A stretch of DNA of 64,000 nucleotides. Origin: Ceratorhiza oryzae-sativae. Taxonomy: Eukaryota > Basidiomycota > Agaricomycetes > Cantharellales > Ceratobasidiaceae. Each line of letters begins with the position of its first letter. Position 1 is the first letter of the stretch. Location: positions 1 to 64,000 of the forward strand of contig JARWMV010000055.1 of the NCBI GenBank assembly GCA_030998015.1, in the 5' to 3' direction. The position numbers were made by a program, and so were the translations under genes. This document shows, in pieces, positions 33,621 through 45,224 of this stretch. The notes beneath the pieces are model-generated. The model had not been told where the DNA came from. It did not search any database and was given only the letters and a program-made list of their open reading frames with translations.

Positions 33621-36600
33621 CTTCCCCCCTTCAAGGCACAGGGGTCATGGGGTGCCTTTGGGTATGACCTGACATAGTTGGCCATGAGTTCTGGTGCGTT
33701 TACCAGGTCATCATAAGTTAGCCATTGTCGCTTGTCATATCCAAGCCATTTGACATAGTATTCAAAGATGTTAGACCTTTTGTTGTATTGCGACTTTATG
33801 ATCTGTTCTACTTCAAATTCTTCTTCCCCTTCTGGAGTTACCACTGGTGGTGGTGGGGGAACCTGACGTCCATAGGGATCGTCTTTATGTTTGGTCAGGA
33901 GTGAGACATGAAATACTGGGTGTATTTTCATGGTTACTGGCAAGTCCAGTTTGAAGGCATGAGTGCCATGTTGTGCTACCACCTTGAATGGTCCAACTCT
34001 CTTGTGGGCCAATTTCCTGGAAGCCTGTTGTGTGCGTATGTTCTTGGTGTTGAGCCAGACTTTGTCTCCCACCTTGATGGCTTCTGGGGTCCAATGCTTC
34101 CAATCATAGTATTCTTTGGTCCTCTGGTTTGATAATTCCAGAGCAGCCTTGAGTTCGTCATGTCCCTTTTGAAGCCATTCTGCATGATTGTCTGCTAAGG
34201 GAAATTCTTGTCCCTCCTTGTCCCCAACTGCCAACCTTGGATGGAAACTGTAGTTTGCAAAGAATGGTGATTTGCTGGTTGAGGCATTGACACCATTGTT
34301 GTAGGCAAATTCAGCCAAGGGTAAGAGTGAGACCCAGTCGTCCTGCCAATCTGATACGTAGTGTCTCAGGTACCCTTCTACTACTTGGTTAGCCCTTTCA
34401 GACTGGCCATCTGTTTGGGGGTGATATGCTGTGGAGTAGGATGGTTTTATATCCAGCCATTTGTACAGGTGCCTTAAGAATTTGGATGCAAAGTTGGGGC
34501 CTTGGTCTGAAATGGTTTTTTGTGGTAACCTGTGAAGTTTCCATACATAGGTTAGGAACAGGTTTGCACAATCCATGGCACTGGCCTCTGACTGACATGG
34601 AATAAAGTGGACCATTTTTGTCAGGCAGTCAATAACTGTAAATATAGCATTGAACCCTTCTGACAGGAGTAGCCTGGTGATCAGATCACAGGTGATTTCC
34701 TCCCAAGGTTTTTCTGGTGCTGGTATTGGGTTTAGGAGCCCTGGGGGAACCTGGTTGCTGTGCTTGTTCCTAATACAGGATTTGCAATGTGTGACATATT
34801 TGTTGACCGATTTTTTTGTTGATGACCATGTATATTTGTGGTTTAACAATTCATATGTTCTGAACTGTCCTGGGTGTCCTGTAGCTGGATTGTCATGATG
34901 GCTTTCAATGATCAGCTTGCAAAGTTCTTTGTTATTTGGGACGTAGATTCGGCCCTTGTATCATAAAAGTCCTTCATCCCATTCCCAATTTTTGACCTTT
35001 TCATTGTTGTCTAGCGCTTTTAGCACTTTTGACAGGTGCTCGTCCCCTGGGATAGCATCCCTAATGAGTTATTCCAGGTCATGGTCTGGTGTGATTGCTT
35101 GTAGCCACAGTGATTTTAGTTCCAAAAATTGGTTTTGCACAAGCAGAGCTTGGCTCTCACCCCCCTCTTTAGGGATGTGCCTTGACAGCCTAGAGAGTAT
35201 GTCTGCCTGGCTGTTCTTTGCCCCTTTGATGTACAGGATCTTGAATTCAAATCTGGACAGGAACTCATGCCATCATGTGACTTGGCCATTCAGTGGCCAA
35301 TTTGTCTTCCAATATTCCAGATTTTTGTGATCACAAATGATGTTAACTGGGTGTTTGGCCCCCTCTAGTAAGTGACACCAGTGTTTGAGGGCTTTTATAA
35401 TTGCCAGCATTTCCTTGTTGTAAATATTGTAATTCCTTTCTGCCAGGACCATCACCTTGGAGTAATAGGAGATTGGGTGGAGCATTCCATCTTCTCCATA
35501 TTGCAATAGTACAGCACCTGTGGCATAGCCTGAGGCGTCTGTTTCCAAAATAAATGGTTTGCTGGGTTCCAGCTGAATTAGGAGGGGGGCTTCTTTTAGT
35601 TTCTGCTTCAGCTGGTTCCACGCCTGATCCCTCTCTTCTGTCCATTCCCACTTTATGTCCTTCTTGACAAGTTTGTAAAGACATTTTGTGATTTTTGAAA
35701 AGTCTTTTATGAAGTGCCTTAACCAGTTTGCAAACCCCAACCCTTCCAGGACTTTGGTTGGGTTGGTAGGGGTTGGCCATTCAATGGCTTTTTCGACCTT
35801 GGCTGGGTCCACTTTAATTCCCTGGGGAGTCACTACTATTCCCAGGTAATCAACTTTGGTGACATCAAAAACACATTTCTCCAGGGCACAGTATAGGCCA
35901 GCTTTTTGGAGACAACGCAAGACTTCTTTGACATGTTCATCATGTTCTTCTTGGTTTTTGGAGAACACTAATATGTTGTCCATATAGATTACAACATAAA
36001 TGCCCTCAATGTCTTGGAACTCTTCCTGGATCATGGCCATGAAGGTTCCCAGTGTGTTCTTTTGGCTGAATTGCATGACTAAGGGCTTGTACAGCCCATA
36101 TTTGGTCTTAAAAGCAGCCTTCCATTTGTCTCCTTCCTGAATTCGTATGAGGTTGAAACCCCACTTTAGATCAAACTTAGTAAATATCTTTGCCCCACAC
36201 AAAGTCTCCACAATATCATTGATGTGTGGGAGCAGGTACACATTGGAGATGGGCATTTCATTTAGCTGCTGGTAGTCGATACACATGCGCAGCTTCCCAT
36301 TCTTCTTTTTAACAAATATGACTGGGGATGCCATTGGTGACCTTGAGGGTCTTATATGCCCTGCTTTCAGTTGGCGGTACAAGGTTTTGCGCAATTCTGC
36401 ATCTTCCTTGACACCCACACTATATATGGGGCCATGCCTTGGCTTGGCATCTGGCTTTAAATCTATCTCCATATCCCACTTTCTATGGGGTGGTAACGGC
36501 TGGACATCATCTTCTTCAGCAAATATTTTCTGGAATTCTTTATATTTTGCTGGGAGGGAGTCTAAAGAGTCCAACTGGAGCTCCTTGGGTTCGTTTGCAT

Positions 36601-37143
36601 GCACGTATAGGGGTTTTGTGATGCAGTGCTTCAAGCATATTGGCAAGTTGAACTTCATGTCCTTTCCATCCCAATTAATGTCAGGGTTATGGAATTTGAG
36701 CCATGACATGCCCAGGACTAAATCATTTTTGCCAATGTTCACAACGTAAGCACTGAGGATTTCTCAGTGCTCCTGAATGCACAACTCACAGGTGCAATAG
36801 TGGGTCACAGACCCTGAGCTGAGTTGATCTCCCTTCCATCAATTACTTGTAGTTTTTTTGGTGTTTTTAGGGAGACTGTAGGGATACGATATTGTTTAAC
36901 AAGGTCTTCATGTATAAATACTGATGTGGCCCCTGAATCAATCATGGCCCATCTGCTGAATTTTTTCATACTATATGCAGACTTGTGTTTGGGAGTTGTG
37001 TGCAGTGGGAATGCATGAAAGAAAAACTGAAGTTGTGATTGGTTTCCTAACAACATACATTCCATTTCCATATTTTTATTTTCATTCTGTGCATTTTGTA
37101 ACATAACACCCAAGACCGTCCCCCTGGCACGGTTTGAGCTCAT
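33609..37143 (-). pseudogene. Pol of the minus-strand gypsy
   Basis: Protease with DSGATSVF (37,143-36,805). A small indel near 36,800 shifts the frame. RT with KKKNGKLRMCIDYQQLNE and an altered active site YMDN follows, then RNase H (LETDASGYATGAVL) to 35,273. Stops lie around 35,272, 35,070 and 34,960, then integrase (THCKSC, TAYHPQTDGQSERANQ) and a C-terminal chromodomain (EFEVEQIIKSQYNKR, YYVKWLGYDKRQW) covering 34,849-33,609. The chromodomain marks it as a chromovirus that targets heterochromatin. Non-functional. Confidence 0.9.
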
Positions 37144-38531
37144 TCTTTTACCAACTCATTGTCAGTTGTTTCTACATCCTCCACAACCACTTTGTAGCCT
37201 GACATCTTGGCTGAAGGGCACTTGGCAGCAATATGACCACGTCCTCCACAGTTATAGCAGGTGTTCATTCCTTTCCCTTTTCCTGCACTATCCAGGTCCA
37301 TTGTGTCTGGATCCTTTGCCTTGGGGGTCGCCGGCGGGTGATTATCCTTCTTTATGTCCTTGAAGTATTCTTGTACGTTGGCGTTGCTGCCATCATAGCA
37401 AACAGTTGGAACCATGAAGCCCTTGGCATTGGGCCTGATGGCCACAATTTGGCCCTTGACTGCCCTGCCATCCTTGATCTTGTATATCCGCTCCCCACTC
37501 TTGAATTTCTCCTTTTGGGGGTTGCTTTGGGAGGTAGCTATGGGTCTGCTGGACAAGGCATTGTTTCTGCTGGACTTGTTACCCCCATGAGACGTCCTTT
37601 TGCTACTGAACAATATGAGGTGGCAGTCAATTTCCAAGGCCCGCTGAGTGAGCTGGGCAAAGGTTTTGGTGCAGGGGTCATAGTTTTGGGCCACCATGCT
37701 GTCTGTTACATCTGAAGATAGACCATTGTAAAACTGGTCCTGCATGGCCACATCATTGTAGTTGAGCCCTGTGGAATATAAATTGAATAGGGTGAGGTAA
37801 TCCTGAACCATCTTGGATTGTTTCAGTTTCCGCCACTTATCACAGTTATTTTCAGTGCAGTTCAGGTCCCCATAACAGGTAGTAAACTCCTGCCAAAACA
37901 GGTTGGCATCATGAAGCCATGGGATCACAGTTCCAGGGTTTAAAATTTCAAATTCCTCATATGAGTTAACCCATTCAGCAGCAGATCCTTCAAGGTAGGA
38001 CATAATGAAGATGACCACCTGGTCAGCAGAGTGCCCACTCATATTTGTATTGATATATCATGCACATGCGATCCTGAATGAGATGGCGTCTTCATGCTTT
38101 GTGCCATCAAATTTTTGGGGAGTGGCCATCTTAACTTTTGCAGTTGACCTGCTAGAGGGAGTGGCAGCTGCTGGTTGTGGCTGAGTTGTGCTTGAAGAAG
38201 GTTGTACTTGGGCAACACTGGTGCCACCTGAGGAGGTGTGGATTTGTGCTTTGATGCACGTGATGGTGGTTTGAAGGATCACTAACATGCCAACTAGGTT
38301 GTTAACATTGGTGGCCAGCCCAGCCACATCGGCGTCTATCTTTGCTTGGTTAGTCGTGAGCTTTGCCTCAAGCAAGTCTGTGTAGGTTTTGTTGTTATGT
38401 TTAATGTCCCTAATATTATTTTGGAGGTTGTTGGTTCATTCTTGCAGCTCGTCTATAGACTGCAGCATATAGACTACTTTGTCTCTGTCAGACATATTTG
38501 CCCAAGCAGGGGCAGGAGTTGGCGACACCAT
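37140..38531 (-). pseudogene. Gag of the minus-strand gypsy
   Basis: Frame from ATG at 38,531 (MVSPTPAPAWANMS) to the stop at 37,140, the same length class as the intact 462-codon gag of the nested copy. At least two in-frame stops (around 38,435 and 38,058) divide it. It keeps the capsid-like core (INTNMSGHSADQVV, WLHDANLFWQEFTT) and a CCHC zinc knuckle (CYNCGGRGHIAAKC) that binds element RNA. The gag stop and the pol ATG overlap as ATGA. Confidence 0.88.
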
Positions 38532-39570
38532 TTTCAGGAGGGACTCAGGTGGATTCTAAAGACGATGGAGACGATAAGGAAGTACAGGAAATTGAGAGTT
38601 GTTTTGATAGTAGAGAACTTCTGTTCCCTGCACGAGTCTATAAATTTCGAAGTTTTCAATTCCCCCGAACCTCAACCACATATTGTCCAGGTCCCAACTT
38701 TTTGTGTCCTGGCAACGGTATGGGCATTCCACCCTTTTTAGTTTAATTTGATCCCGAAGGAGGGCTTCCTTGGGGAGAATCGACTTGGGCTGCTGGAAGG
38801 GGTGCTTCTTCCTGAATTGGCAAGCCTGTGCCACTTAGGAAGGTAGGGTGAGGAAGGTCTGACAGTGTTGAGAAGACAGGGAAGGCGTACTTGTGTGGTG
38901 AGGTAGTTTCTTGGACTAGTGCTTCTAATCTGAGATGTTCATGGAGGAGGGATAGATAGTCCTCCTGATGTTCATGCAACCGCTTGGTTAGGTATGCACA
39001 ACAGGCCTCAGCTTCATGAAGTTTCTCATGAGTTTCTTCCTACTTATTTTGGTAATAACGATACCTGTCTTGGAAGTTTTCGATGGTGTTTAACAGGTGA
39101 CAAAGGAGTTGTTGGCCAAGGTTCTCCAGCTTATAGCTGGTTACAGGGGATGGTGTAGTAGTATAAGAATTTGTCCTTCTTAGGACAGTAGGGGCAGTGC
39201 GCAGGGAAGGTGGCTCCATTTGCTCAATGGCAAATTTTGCACTCAGGGGCACCTGGCTCTGTAACAAAGGCTTGTTGGGCTCATCCAACTTTCTGGGGGT
39301 GGAGTTTGATAATTACTACTCAGTTAAAGTTGATGTGCCCAGCCTATTCCAGGATATTCTCAACTGAGTTGAGGGTGAAGCAGTGGATGGATAGGTGTCC
39401 GAACCACCCACACAAATGGCAGTGCTGTTCTTCTGTAAAAGTTTGTGCCACTTGAGGGCCATGCGTTCCATCAGAGATGTACTCAAGCAAGAACAAGATA
39501 AAAGGAAAAATAGACCCTTTCCCAAGTCTATTGGAATAGGAAGGTGACCTCTGTTGCTCAACTACTTAAG
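38520..39570 (-). pseudogene. Accessory 5' region of the minus-strand gypsy
   Basis: Broken pieces homologous to the accessory frames of the nested copy (47,363-48,300): a cysteine-rich HLCGWFGHLSIHCF segment (about 39,440-39,390), VLRRTNSYTTTPSPVTSYKLEN with a coiled segment (39,288-39,040), and ECPYRCQDTKSWDLDN (38,834-38,556). All lie between the 5' LTR and gag. Function unknown. Confidence 0.55.
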
Positions 39571-39874
39571 GGCAATGAGCGACCCCACCTCTTGTTGACG
39601 AAAGAGATTAGAGGACCAAAGCTTATTACAACGTGTGAGGGACCCAACCCTTGGTCAGTGAGCAGCCACGTCTGTGAAGACCAATAGCGCTTCAACTGAT
39701 ATAGGTATGCAAGGTTTCACAGAGGCACGTATAGGGCAACGATGTCTTGTGGCTGTGGATAGGTGGAGTGGGATTGGGGAAGGCAATGGGGAGTTATCTC
39801 AAGACAACACCAACAGCGTTCCAGATGTATCCCAGACGACACTGAGACTTACGATTGACAAGAACTTGACCTGA

Positions 39875-40248
39875 TGTCAACAACGACAAGTCAGGTGACA
39901 AGGAAAACAGTAAGAAAGAAAGAACTTGTATTCGACAAGAGGTCAAGTTCTTGAGGAGTCCTCTGCAAACTTGACCCAGTTTATAAACATGATATGAGCC
40001 ACATCATAACAAACAAGTCTGTACAGTGAGTCACGACCAATAAGAGATAGAAGCAATAGAAGCGGCTGTGGAACTGTGGAATTTCACATCAGAGTTGAAA
40101 TACATCTTGGTTATTGGTCTGGAACATCCCCTGAATCACATGACACAGATATACCAAAAAAGGCAAGTATGTTTTTGAAAGGATTTCATAAAATGTAATA
40201 CATCAAGAAAATATTATAGAGTGGATATATGCGTGTCAGCTTGTGACA
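39875..40248 (-). repeat. 5' LTR of the minus-strand gypsy
   Basis: 374 bp, direct repeat of 33,247-33,620, followed outside by AAGGG. The self-priming site AGGTCAAGTTCTTG (minus strand) lies just inside it, near 39,859-39,872. Confidence 0.88.
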
Positions 40249-40497
40249 AAGGGCAACATTTCACAAGGTAGTGGGTAAGAGTAGAACAAGACTTTTTTTC
40301 AATCATGTATATTATAGTCATTTGGAGGCCAGGCCTCATGGTGCAACTTCTACAGCAGGACACTGAGAAAGAAAGAGAACAGGGAGACAATTACTACTGA
40401 CACTGGTTGCTAAACTCTATGCTATGTGATGTATGGATGGGTACTAATGACAAGTACTATGCTAAGGTGGCTAACATGTAAAAGAACAGGCTACATA

Positions 40498-41160
40498 TTA
40501 ACACAGGTAGTTAGTGAGACAATTTGTGCACTGGACATATTCCAGAAGCACATTGAGGCCAGAACAAGAAGAAAAAAGATGTGAAAGCAAGATGAAATCC
40601 CTCCCACAGGAGATCAGAACATGCTGCCATATGGCCATGTAAGACAGACAATGGAGCAGGAAGTGTGTGACTGTTTCTCTAGCTTTGCTGCAGGCTGGAC
40701 AGGCCGGTGAATCAACAAGGCAGAGAATGTGGAGGTGGGCATGGAGTTGGACATGGCCTGTGATTAAGCGGAATAGGAGCGTTACTTGCAATCTGTTCAG
40801 GTGCACAGTATTTCTGAGGAACTCCTGTGGATTGACAAGCAGGTGTCTGTTGAGTAACTGTTCCCCTGCAGCAGAGTGAATCTAGTTGCTGTGTGTGAAC
40901 TCTCTGTTCTCAAACTTGGTTGCCTTCTTGACTAGGTGTCTTGTAACTACTCTGCAATAGTCCACAAGTCCCCCTGGTACCAGGTCCTGAGCGTATTTTT
41001 TGCCTTTGGCTGCCAGTCTCACCTCCTTGTCCACTAGTATATTCCCAATGATGTCTCGATGCGCTGGGCACCATTTGAGGCTAAGGTTGAGGCATTCTTG
41101 CCTGTTCCTGATTGCCACCAGTAGCTTTTGGATCAGGCAGAGTAGTGCCTTCATCAGCAA
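40498..41160 (-). pseudogene. LINE C-terminal relic (RNase H and zinc motif)
   Basis: Minus-strand pieces: 41,160-40,882 gives LKWCPAHRDIIGNILVDKEV, the RNase H WxPxHxxIxGNxxxDxxA motif of fungal non-LTR elements. 40,806-40,498 gives LLFRLITGHVQLHAHLHIL and a CPACSKARETVTHFLLHC zinc motif typical of the end of such pol proteins. A frame change separates them. The reverse transcriptase is absent, because upstream sequence is cut off by the palindromic element at 41,290. Confidence 0.7.
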
Positions 41161-41537
41161 AATGGGATTTTGCTTGGGGGGCCTGGAAAGGTGTTCTAAG
41201 TAGGAAAACTAACCAAAGTACCACATAAGGCAAGTCCATGTTTAGCAGCACTGTGAGCAACTCAGAAACACAATAAAATCCTGAAAGTCATTGAAAATCT
41301 ACCTTTGTGGATGTAAATCACTTTAGATCAGCACAGGCAAGCTGTAGATCAGTTCAAATCAGTTCAAATCACCCAAATCACACAAACCACTCAAATCACC
41401 CACATTGCTGGAAATCACTTCAGATCACCTTCAAGCACACCAAATCCCAAACTAATCACACACCAAATTGGGATGTGCCTTATTTTGAAAAATGTCTAAA
41501 GTCAATAAACATGCTCAAAATAACTCAAAAAAAGTTG

Positions 41538-41629
41538 GACAAGAGGGGAGTTGAACATGTGACCTCTGATTGATAAGCTTACATCAGCAAGAGGGAATGG
41601 GTGCTCTACCCATTAGACTAACCAGCCTT
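41538..41629 (-). ncRNA. tRNA-like segment with A- and B-box-like words in the palindrome arm
   Basis: On the minus strand TTAGTCTAATGG fits the A-box pattern and GTTCAACTCC fits the B-box pattern, about 60 bases apart. CTGAT..ATCAG between them could be an anticodon stem with an enlarged loop. A full cloverleaf does not form, so it is a degraded tRNA-derived unit. The mirror copy in the right arm is where the gypsy inserted. Confidence 0.35.
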
Positions 41630-42651
41630 AAAACTATATCAGCACTCAGGATCACAACCTTCATGTACATGAAGTTTGGGAGGCTGATAGCAGCCCAGGA
41701 CTTGAGATATAAAAATATTGAAAAATACTGGCTGGCTGAGAAGAGTGGGAGCTATAGGTAGGTGGTCAAGGGATATCCATATATGGTCACACTTTTGAGC
41801 AAAAAGGAAACAATATTGAACAGGCTAGAAACACCCCAGGAGGCTTTCTGAATATTGGGTAAAATATGCAAAACAGTAGTTTAATACTGAGAGCAGCTTA
41901 TATTCAATTTTGAAGAATTGAATAACAGATGGTTGTCTCTGCAGAAATTGAGCAGTAATTGTTGGATGAAATTCAGCCCCTTCTGAGTAGCCATGACAGC
42001 CCAGGAAAATTATGGTCAGCCATGGCAATCTGAATCATATTTTGAGTATTTATGCTGTATTTATCACTTTGCTCCTCAAGGAGTTAGCTGTAGTGGGTAA
42101 CTGGACTTATCCAGAATTTTACTAAGTCAAGTGGCTGACTTTTTGAGGAGCAAAGTGATAAATACAGCATAAATACTCAAAATATGATTCAGATTGCCAT
42201 GGCTGACCATAATTTTCCTGGGCTGTCATGGCTACTCAGAAGGGGCTGAATTTCATCCAACAATTACTGCTCAATTTCTGCAGAGACAACCATCTGTTAT
42301 TCAATTCTTCAAAATTGAATATAAGCTGCTCTCAGTATTAAACTACTGTTTTGCATATTTTACCCAATATTCAGAAAGCCTCCTGGGGTGTTTCTAGCCT
42401 GTTCAATATTGTTTCCTTTTTGCTCAAAAGTGTGACCATATATGGATATCCCTTGACCACCTACCTATAGCTCCCACTCTTCTCAGCCAGCCAGTATTTT
42501 TCAATATTTTTATATCTCAAGTCCTGGGCTGCTATCAGCCTCCCAAACTTCATGTACATGAAGGTTGTGATCCTGAGTGCTGATATAGTTTTAAGGCTGG
42601 TTAGTCTAATGGGTAGAGCACCCATTCCCTCTTGCTGATGTAAGCTCATCA

Positions 42652-43207
42652 TGTTATGACCTGTCAAATGGACATAACAGAATAACTGAATATTTTTACG
42701 GATTTATGGCATTTTTCCTAAGTGGAACAAGCCATAAAAAAGGTCACATGACCTTGGCGCTTAACCAGCGCTTACAGTGGTTACCCTGAACTTGCTCCAG
42801 CATTTCTCTCCATTGTTACTTGGAGCAAGGAGCAAGTTGTCACGTGATCTCGGCACTTACAGCAGGATCATGTAACCTCAGTGCTTACCCCTTGGACCTC
42901 ATGCGGCTCTATAAGATTCGGAGCCACACAAACTTAAGACAAACAATTACCTAACCCATAGTACTGTATATAACCTGCACCTACTGCAGATTGTGCTTAG
43001 ATAATACATCTGCAGCCACCACAGCCACAGGTATATATAAGAAGGATAAAGCAAGACTGGACGCCTCAGCTTGCTTTATCTTGTCAACCACCATAGACCA
43101 TAGCAAACACTGTAACTAGAACACTCAATACATACCGCATAGCACCAAAACATCAACGCAGCCACTACTTAAGTGCTTTGCAAGGAAGCATCCAGAGGGT
43201 CACGACA
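42652..43207 (+). repeat. 5' LTR of the Rep-carrying gypsy
   Basis: 556 bp, starts TGTTATGACC and ends GGGTCACGACA. The same length as 59,101-59,656. Most differences between the two are CpG-type transitions. Confidence 0.92.
43031..43041 (+). promoter_or_regulatory. TATA box of the LTR promoter
   Basis: GTATATATAAG lies about 30 bp before the predicted RNA start at about 43,066-43,068, where the self-priming sequence begins. Confidence 0.6.
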
Positions 43208-43209
43208 TT

Positions 43210-43221
43210 ATAAAGCAAGCT
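43210..43221 (+). promoter_or_regulatory. Self-priming primer-binding site
   Basis: ATAAAGCAAGCT, two bases after the 5' LTR, is the exact complement of AGCTTGCTTTAT at 43,068-43,079, which should be the 5' end of the element RNA. This is the Tf1/sushi mode, in which the transcript's own first bases prime minus-strand DNA instead of a tRNA. Confidence 0.65.
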
Positions 43222-43327
43222 CTTAACGTAACTAGTGGTGAACATAAGTATACTACACAGATAATAAGGGCTGAGTACACAAGAAACCAGCTAACTCCTG
43301 TGATACATAAGAGAACACAAAGAAACT

Positions 43328-45224
43328 ATGTCACAGAGACCACAAACTCAATCTCAAAGCAGAGTGGCAAATAGTAGACCACAATCATCCAAACCTGTTA
43401 CTCCCCCAGAGGCTGAAGGTAACCCAGACAAGACCCTCCAAGGAATGCTGGGGGGGTTGCCACAAAACCCATGACCAGTGGCTCAACCTAACCCCACTTG
43501 GGCCCCCATCCTGGGAGGGCAAATAGGGGGAATACCGCTCTGCAGCTCTCAACTGCCAATTCACCTGATAAATCCAGACCCAGAAGATATCTCAAATCCA
43601 GAGAGGGATGAGGTAGAAGATATGACCCGAGCCATATACGAACAAGGCACGGCCTTGGCGGAAGAGGCAAGGACACAACCCCAGCCAGGTCCTGGAACTA
43701 TAACCACTGCCAACCCTATTCACACCATTGCCACAACCATCAGGGCGGGGCTCAAGGAACTTAGAGACAATAACCATAGGGAACTAGAAAAGGCAATCAC
43801 AGGTATAAATCAGTGTCAAATATCACTAACCCAGCAAGAAGGAAACGTGGACTGGATGGTAAGGTTGATGGAAACATCCAACAAAAATGTCCTCTATGTG
43901 GCAAAGAACCAGGACGACCTAAAAGCAGAAATGGGGAACCTGATAAAAGAATTAAAGGACATCTCCATGGAAATAAACTGGGTACTGGGAATGCAAGAGC
44001 AAAAGCTTGAAAGCTTAGAGAAGAAAACTGAAAACACAGGGGAGATCCTGACCACACTAGAACAATGGGTAACTGATCTAGGAAATGAGCTCCAGAAAAC
44101 AACTGAAGCAGGAAGGCCAAGGGAAAGGACAGAAGAGACCAGGGGAAGAACTAGGGTGGTCATAGGAAGCCCCTCACAATCCCCCTCAGCCTCCCTGGTA
44201 CGAACACCCTTTCTGGGAAGAACCTTCCAGGCTGAGTCCACAATAAGACCCCGAACAGAACCTCCATCCCAAGCAAACCAACCTACCCTTGCTGCAAACC
44301 ACACTCCTAAGGAGGCGCGACTAGGGAGACCCAGCAAATTTAATGGGAAAAAGGGGAAGTAAGCAGAGAACTTCATAATCAGCATGGAACTTTTCTTTGC
44401 TGACTATGATGAATCAGCCTTTGATGACCGAAAAAAGATATCTGCTGTGTAATGAACATGGAGGATGGGAAGCAGCAAACTGGGCACAACCTTACCACCA
44501 AACTACTAGCAGGCAAACACAGGTATTCTTGCATCCTGGAAGGATTTCAGGAAGGGATTCCTGGATGCTTTTAACACCCAGTCATAAAGGAAAAGACCAT
44601 CCGGAAACTAAGGAAATTAACACAACCAAGAGTGCATTGGATTATGCTACCCAATTCCGATCCTGATCCAAGAGGTAGACTGGAACCAGGAAGCCCTCAA
44701 GGACCAATTCAGGGAAGGGTTAAAACCCAAGTACACAAGAGATCTTAAGGATTGAAGTACTGGCAAATGAGGCTGAAGGTCCATCATATACCTTAGATCA
44801 ATTAATCGACTTTGCCTGCAAAATGGATGACATGCAGTTTGCAAACCAGAAAATGAATGCAAGGACCAGCAACTCATCAAATTCAACCTGGGCACCAGCA
44901 AAATACAAACAAGGGGGGAACAAGCCTTTAGGGACCAGTGGCAAACAGGGGAATACCCAAACCAACAACATGGTAAGGATACCAAACAGTGAAAAGGACA
45001 GGCAAGGAAAGAAGGACTCTGTATCAAATGCAGGTAAATCAGGGCATGTCCTGAAGGAGTGCCAGGCCAGTGGACCTACAACAAAGCTAAGATACAAGGG
45101 AAGGCCAGCAGACAAGTTGAAAGAAAGCAGCTCTGAGTCGAAAACTAATTGGTCCTACCACTTCCATGTTGGAGGACCCCAATATAACCCCTACTGCAGA
45201 TGTATGCTACCTCAAGAAGTCTAG
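43328..45224 (+). pseudogene. Gag of the Rep-carrying gypsy, decayed
   Basis: Starts with ATG at 43,328 (MSQRPQTQSQSR). A TGA at 43,472 interrupts the frame, which stays open to 44,362 with a long coiled-coil-like region (residues about 110-250, MEINWVLGMQEQKLESLEKK). After 44,362 stops and shifts fragment it. The last piece, 44,823-45,224, keeps a degraded zinc knuckle (SNAGKSGHVLKEC, first Cys pair altered). Gag would package the RNA. Sequence is distinct from the gag of the nested family. Confidence 0.75.

Larger units (their letters stand above)
33247..40248 (-). mobile_element. Ty3/gypsy chromovirus, minus strand, full length but dead
   Basis: 7,002 bp with 374-bp LTRs at both ends and a perfect 5-bp target duplication AAGGG (33,242-33,246 and 40,249-40,253). 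Internal order on the minus strand: accessory region, gag, protease, RT, RNase H, integrase, chromodomain. It is the same family as the nested element at 46,665-53,605 and is colinear with it throughout. Several stops and an indel disable gag and pol, many at former CpG sites. Confidence 0.92.

Noticed and set aside
34956..36749. Plus-strand frames of 60-154 codons opposite the minus-strand gypsy pol
   Set aside because: They are antisense shadows of the pol reading frame.
41570..42667. Repeated 63-68 codon frames in the palindrome
   Set aside because: They exist twice because the arms are inverted copies; no resemblance to known proteins.
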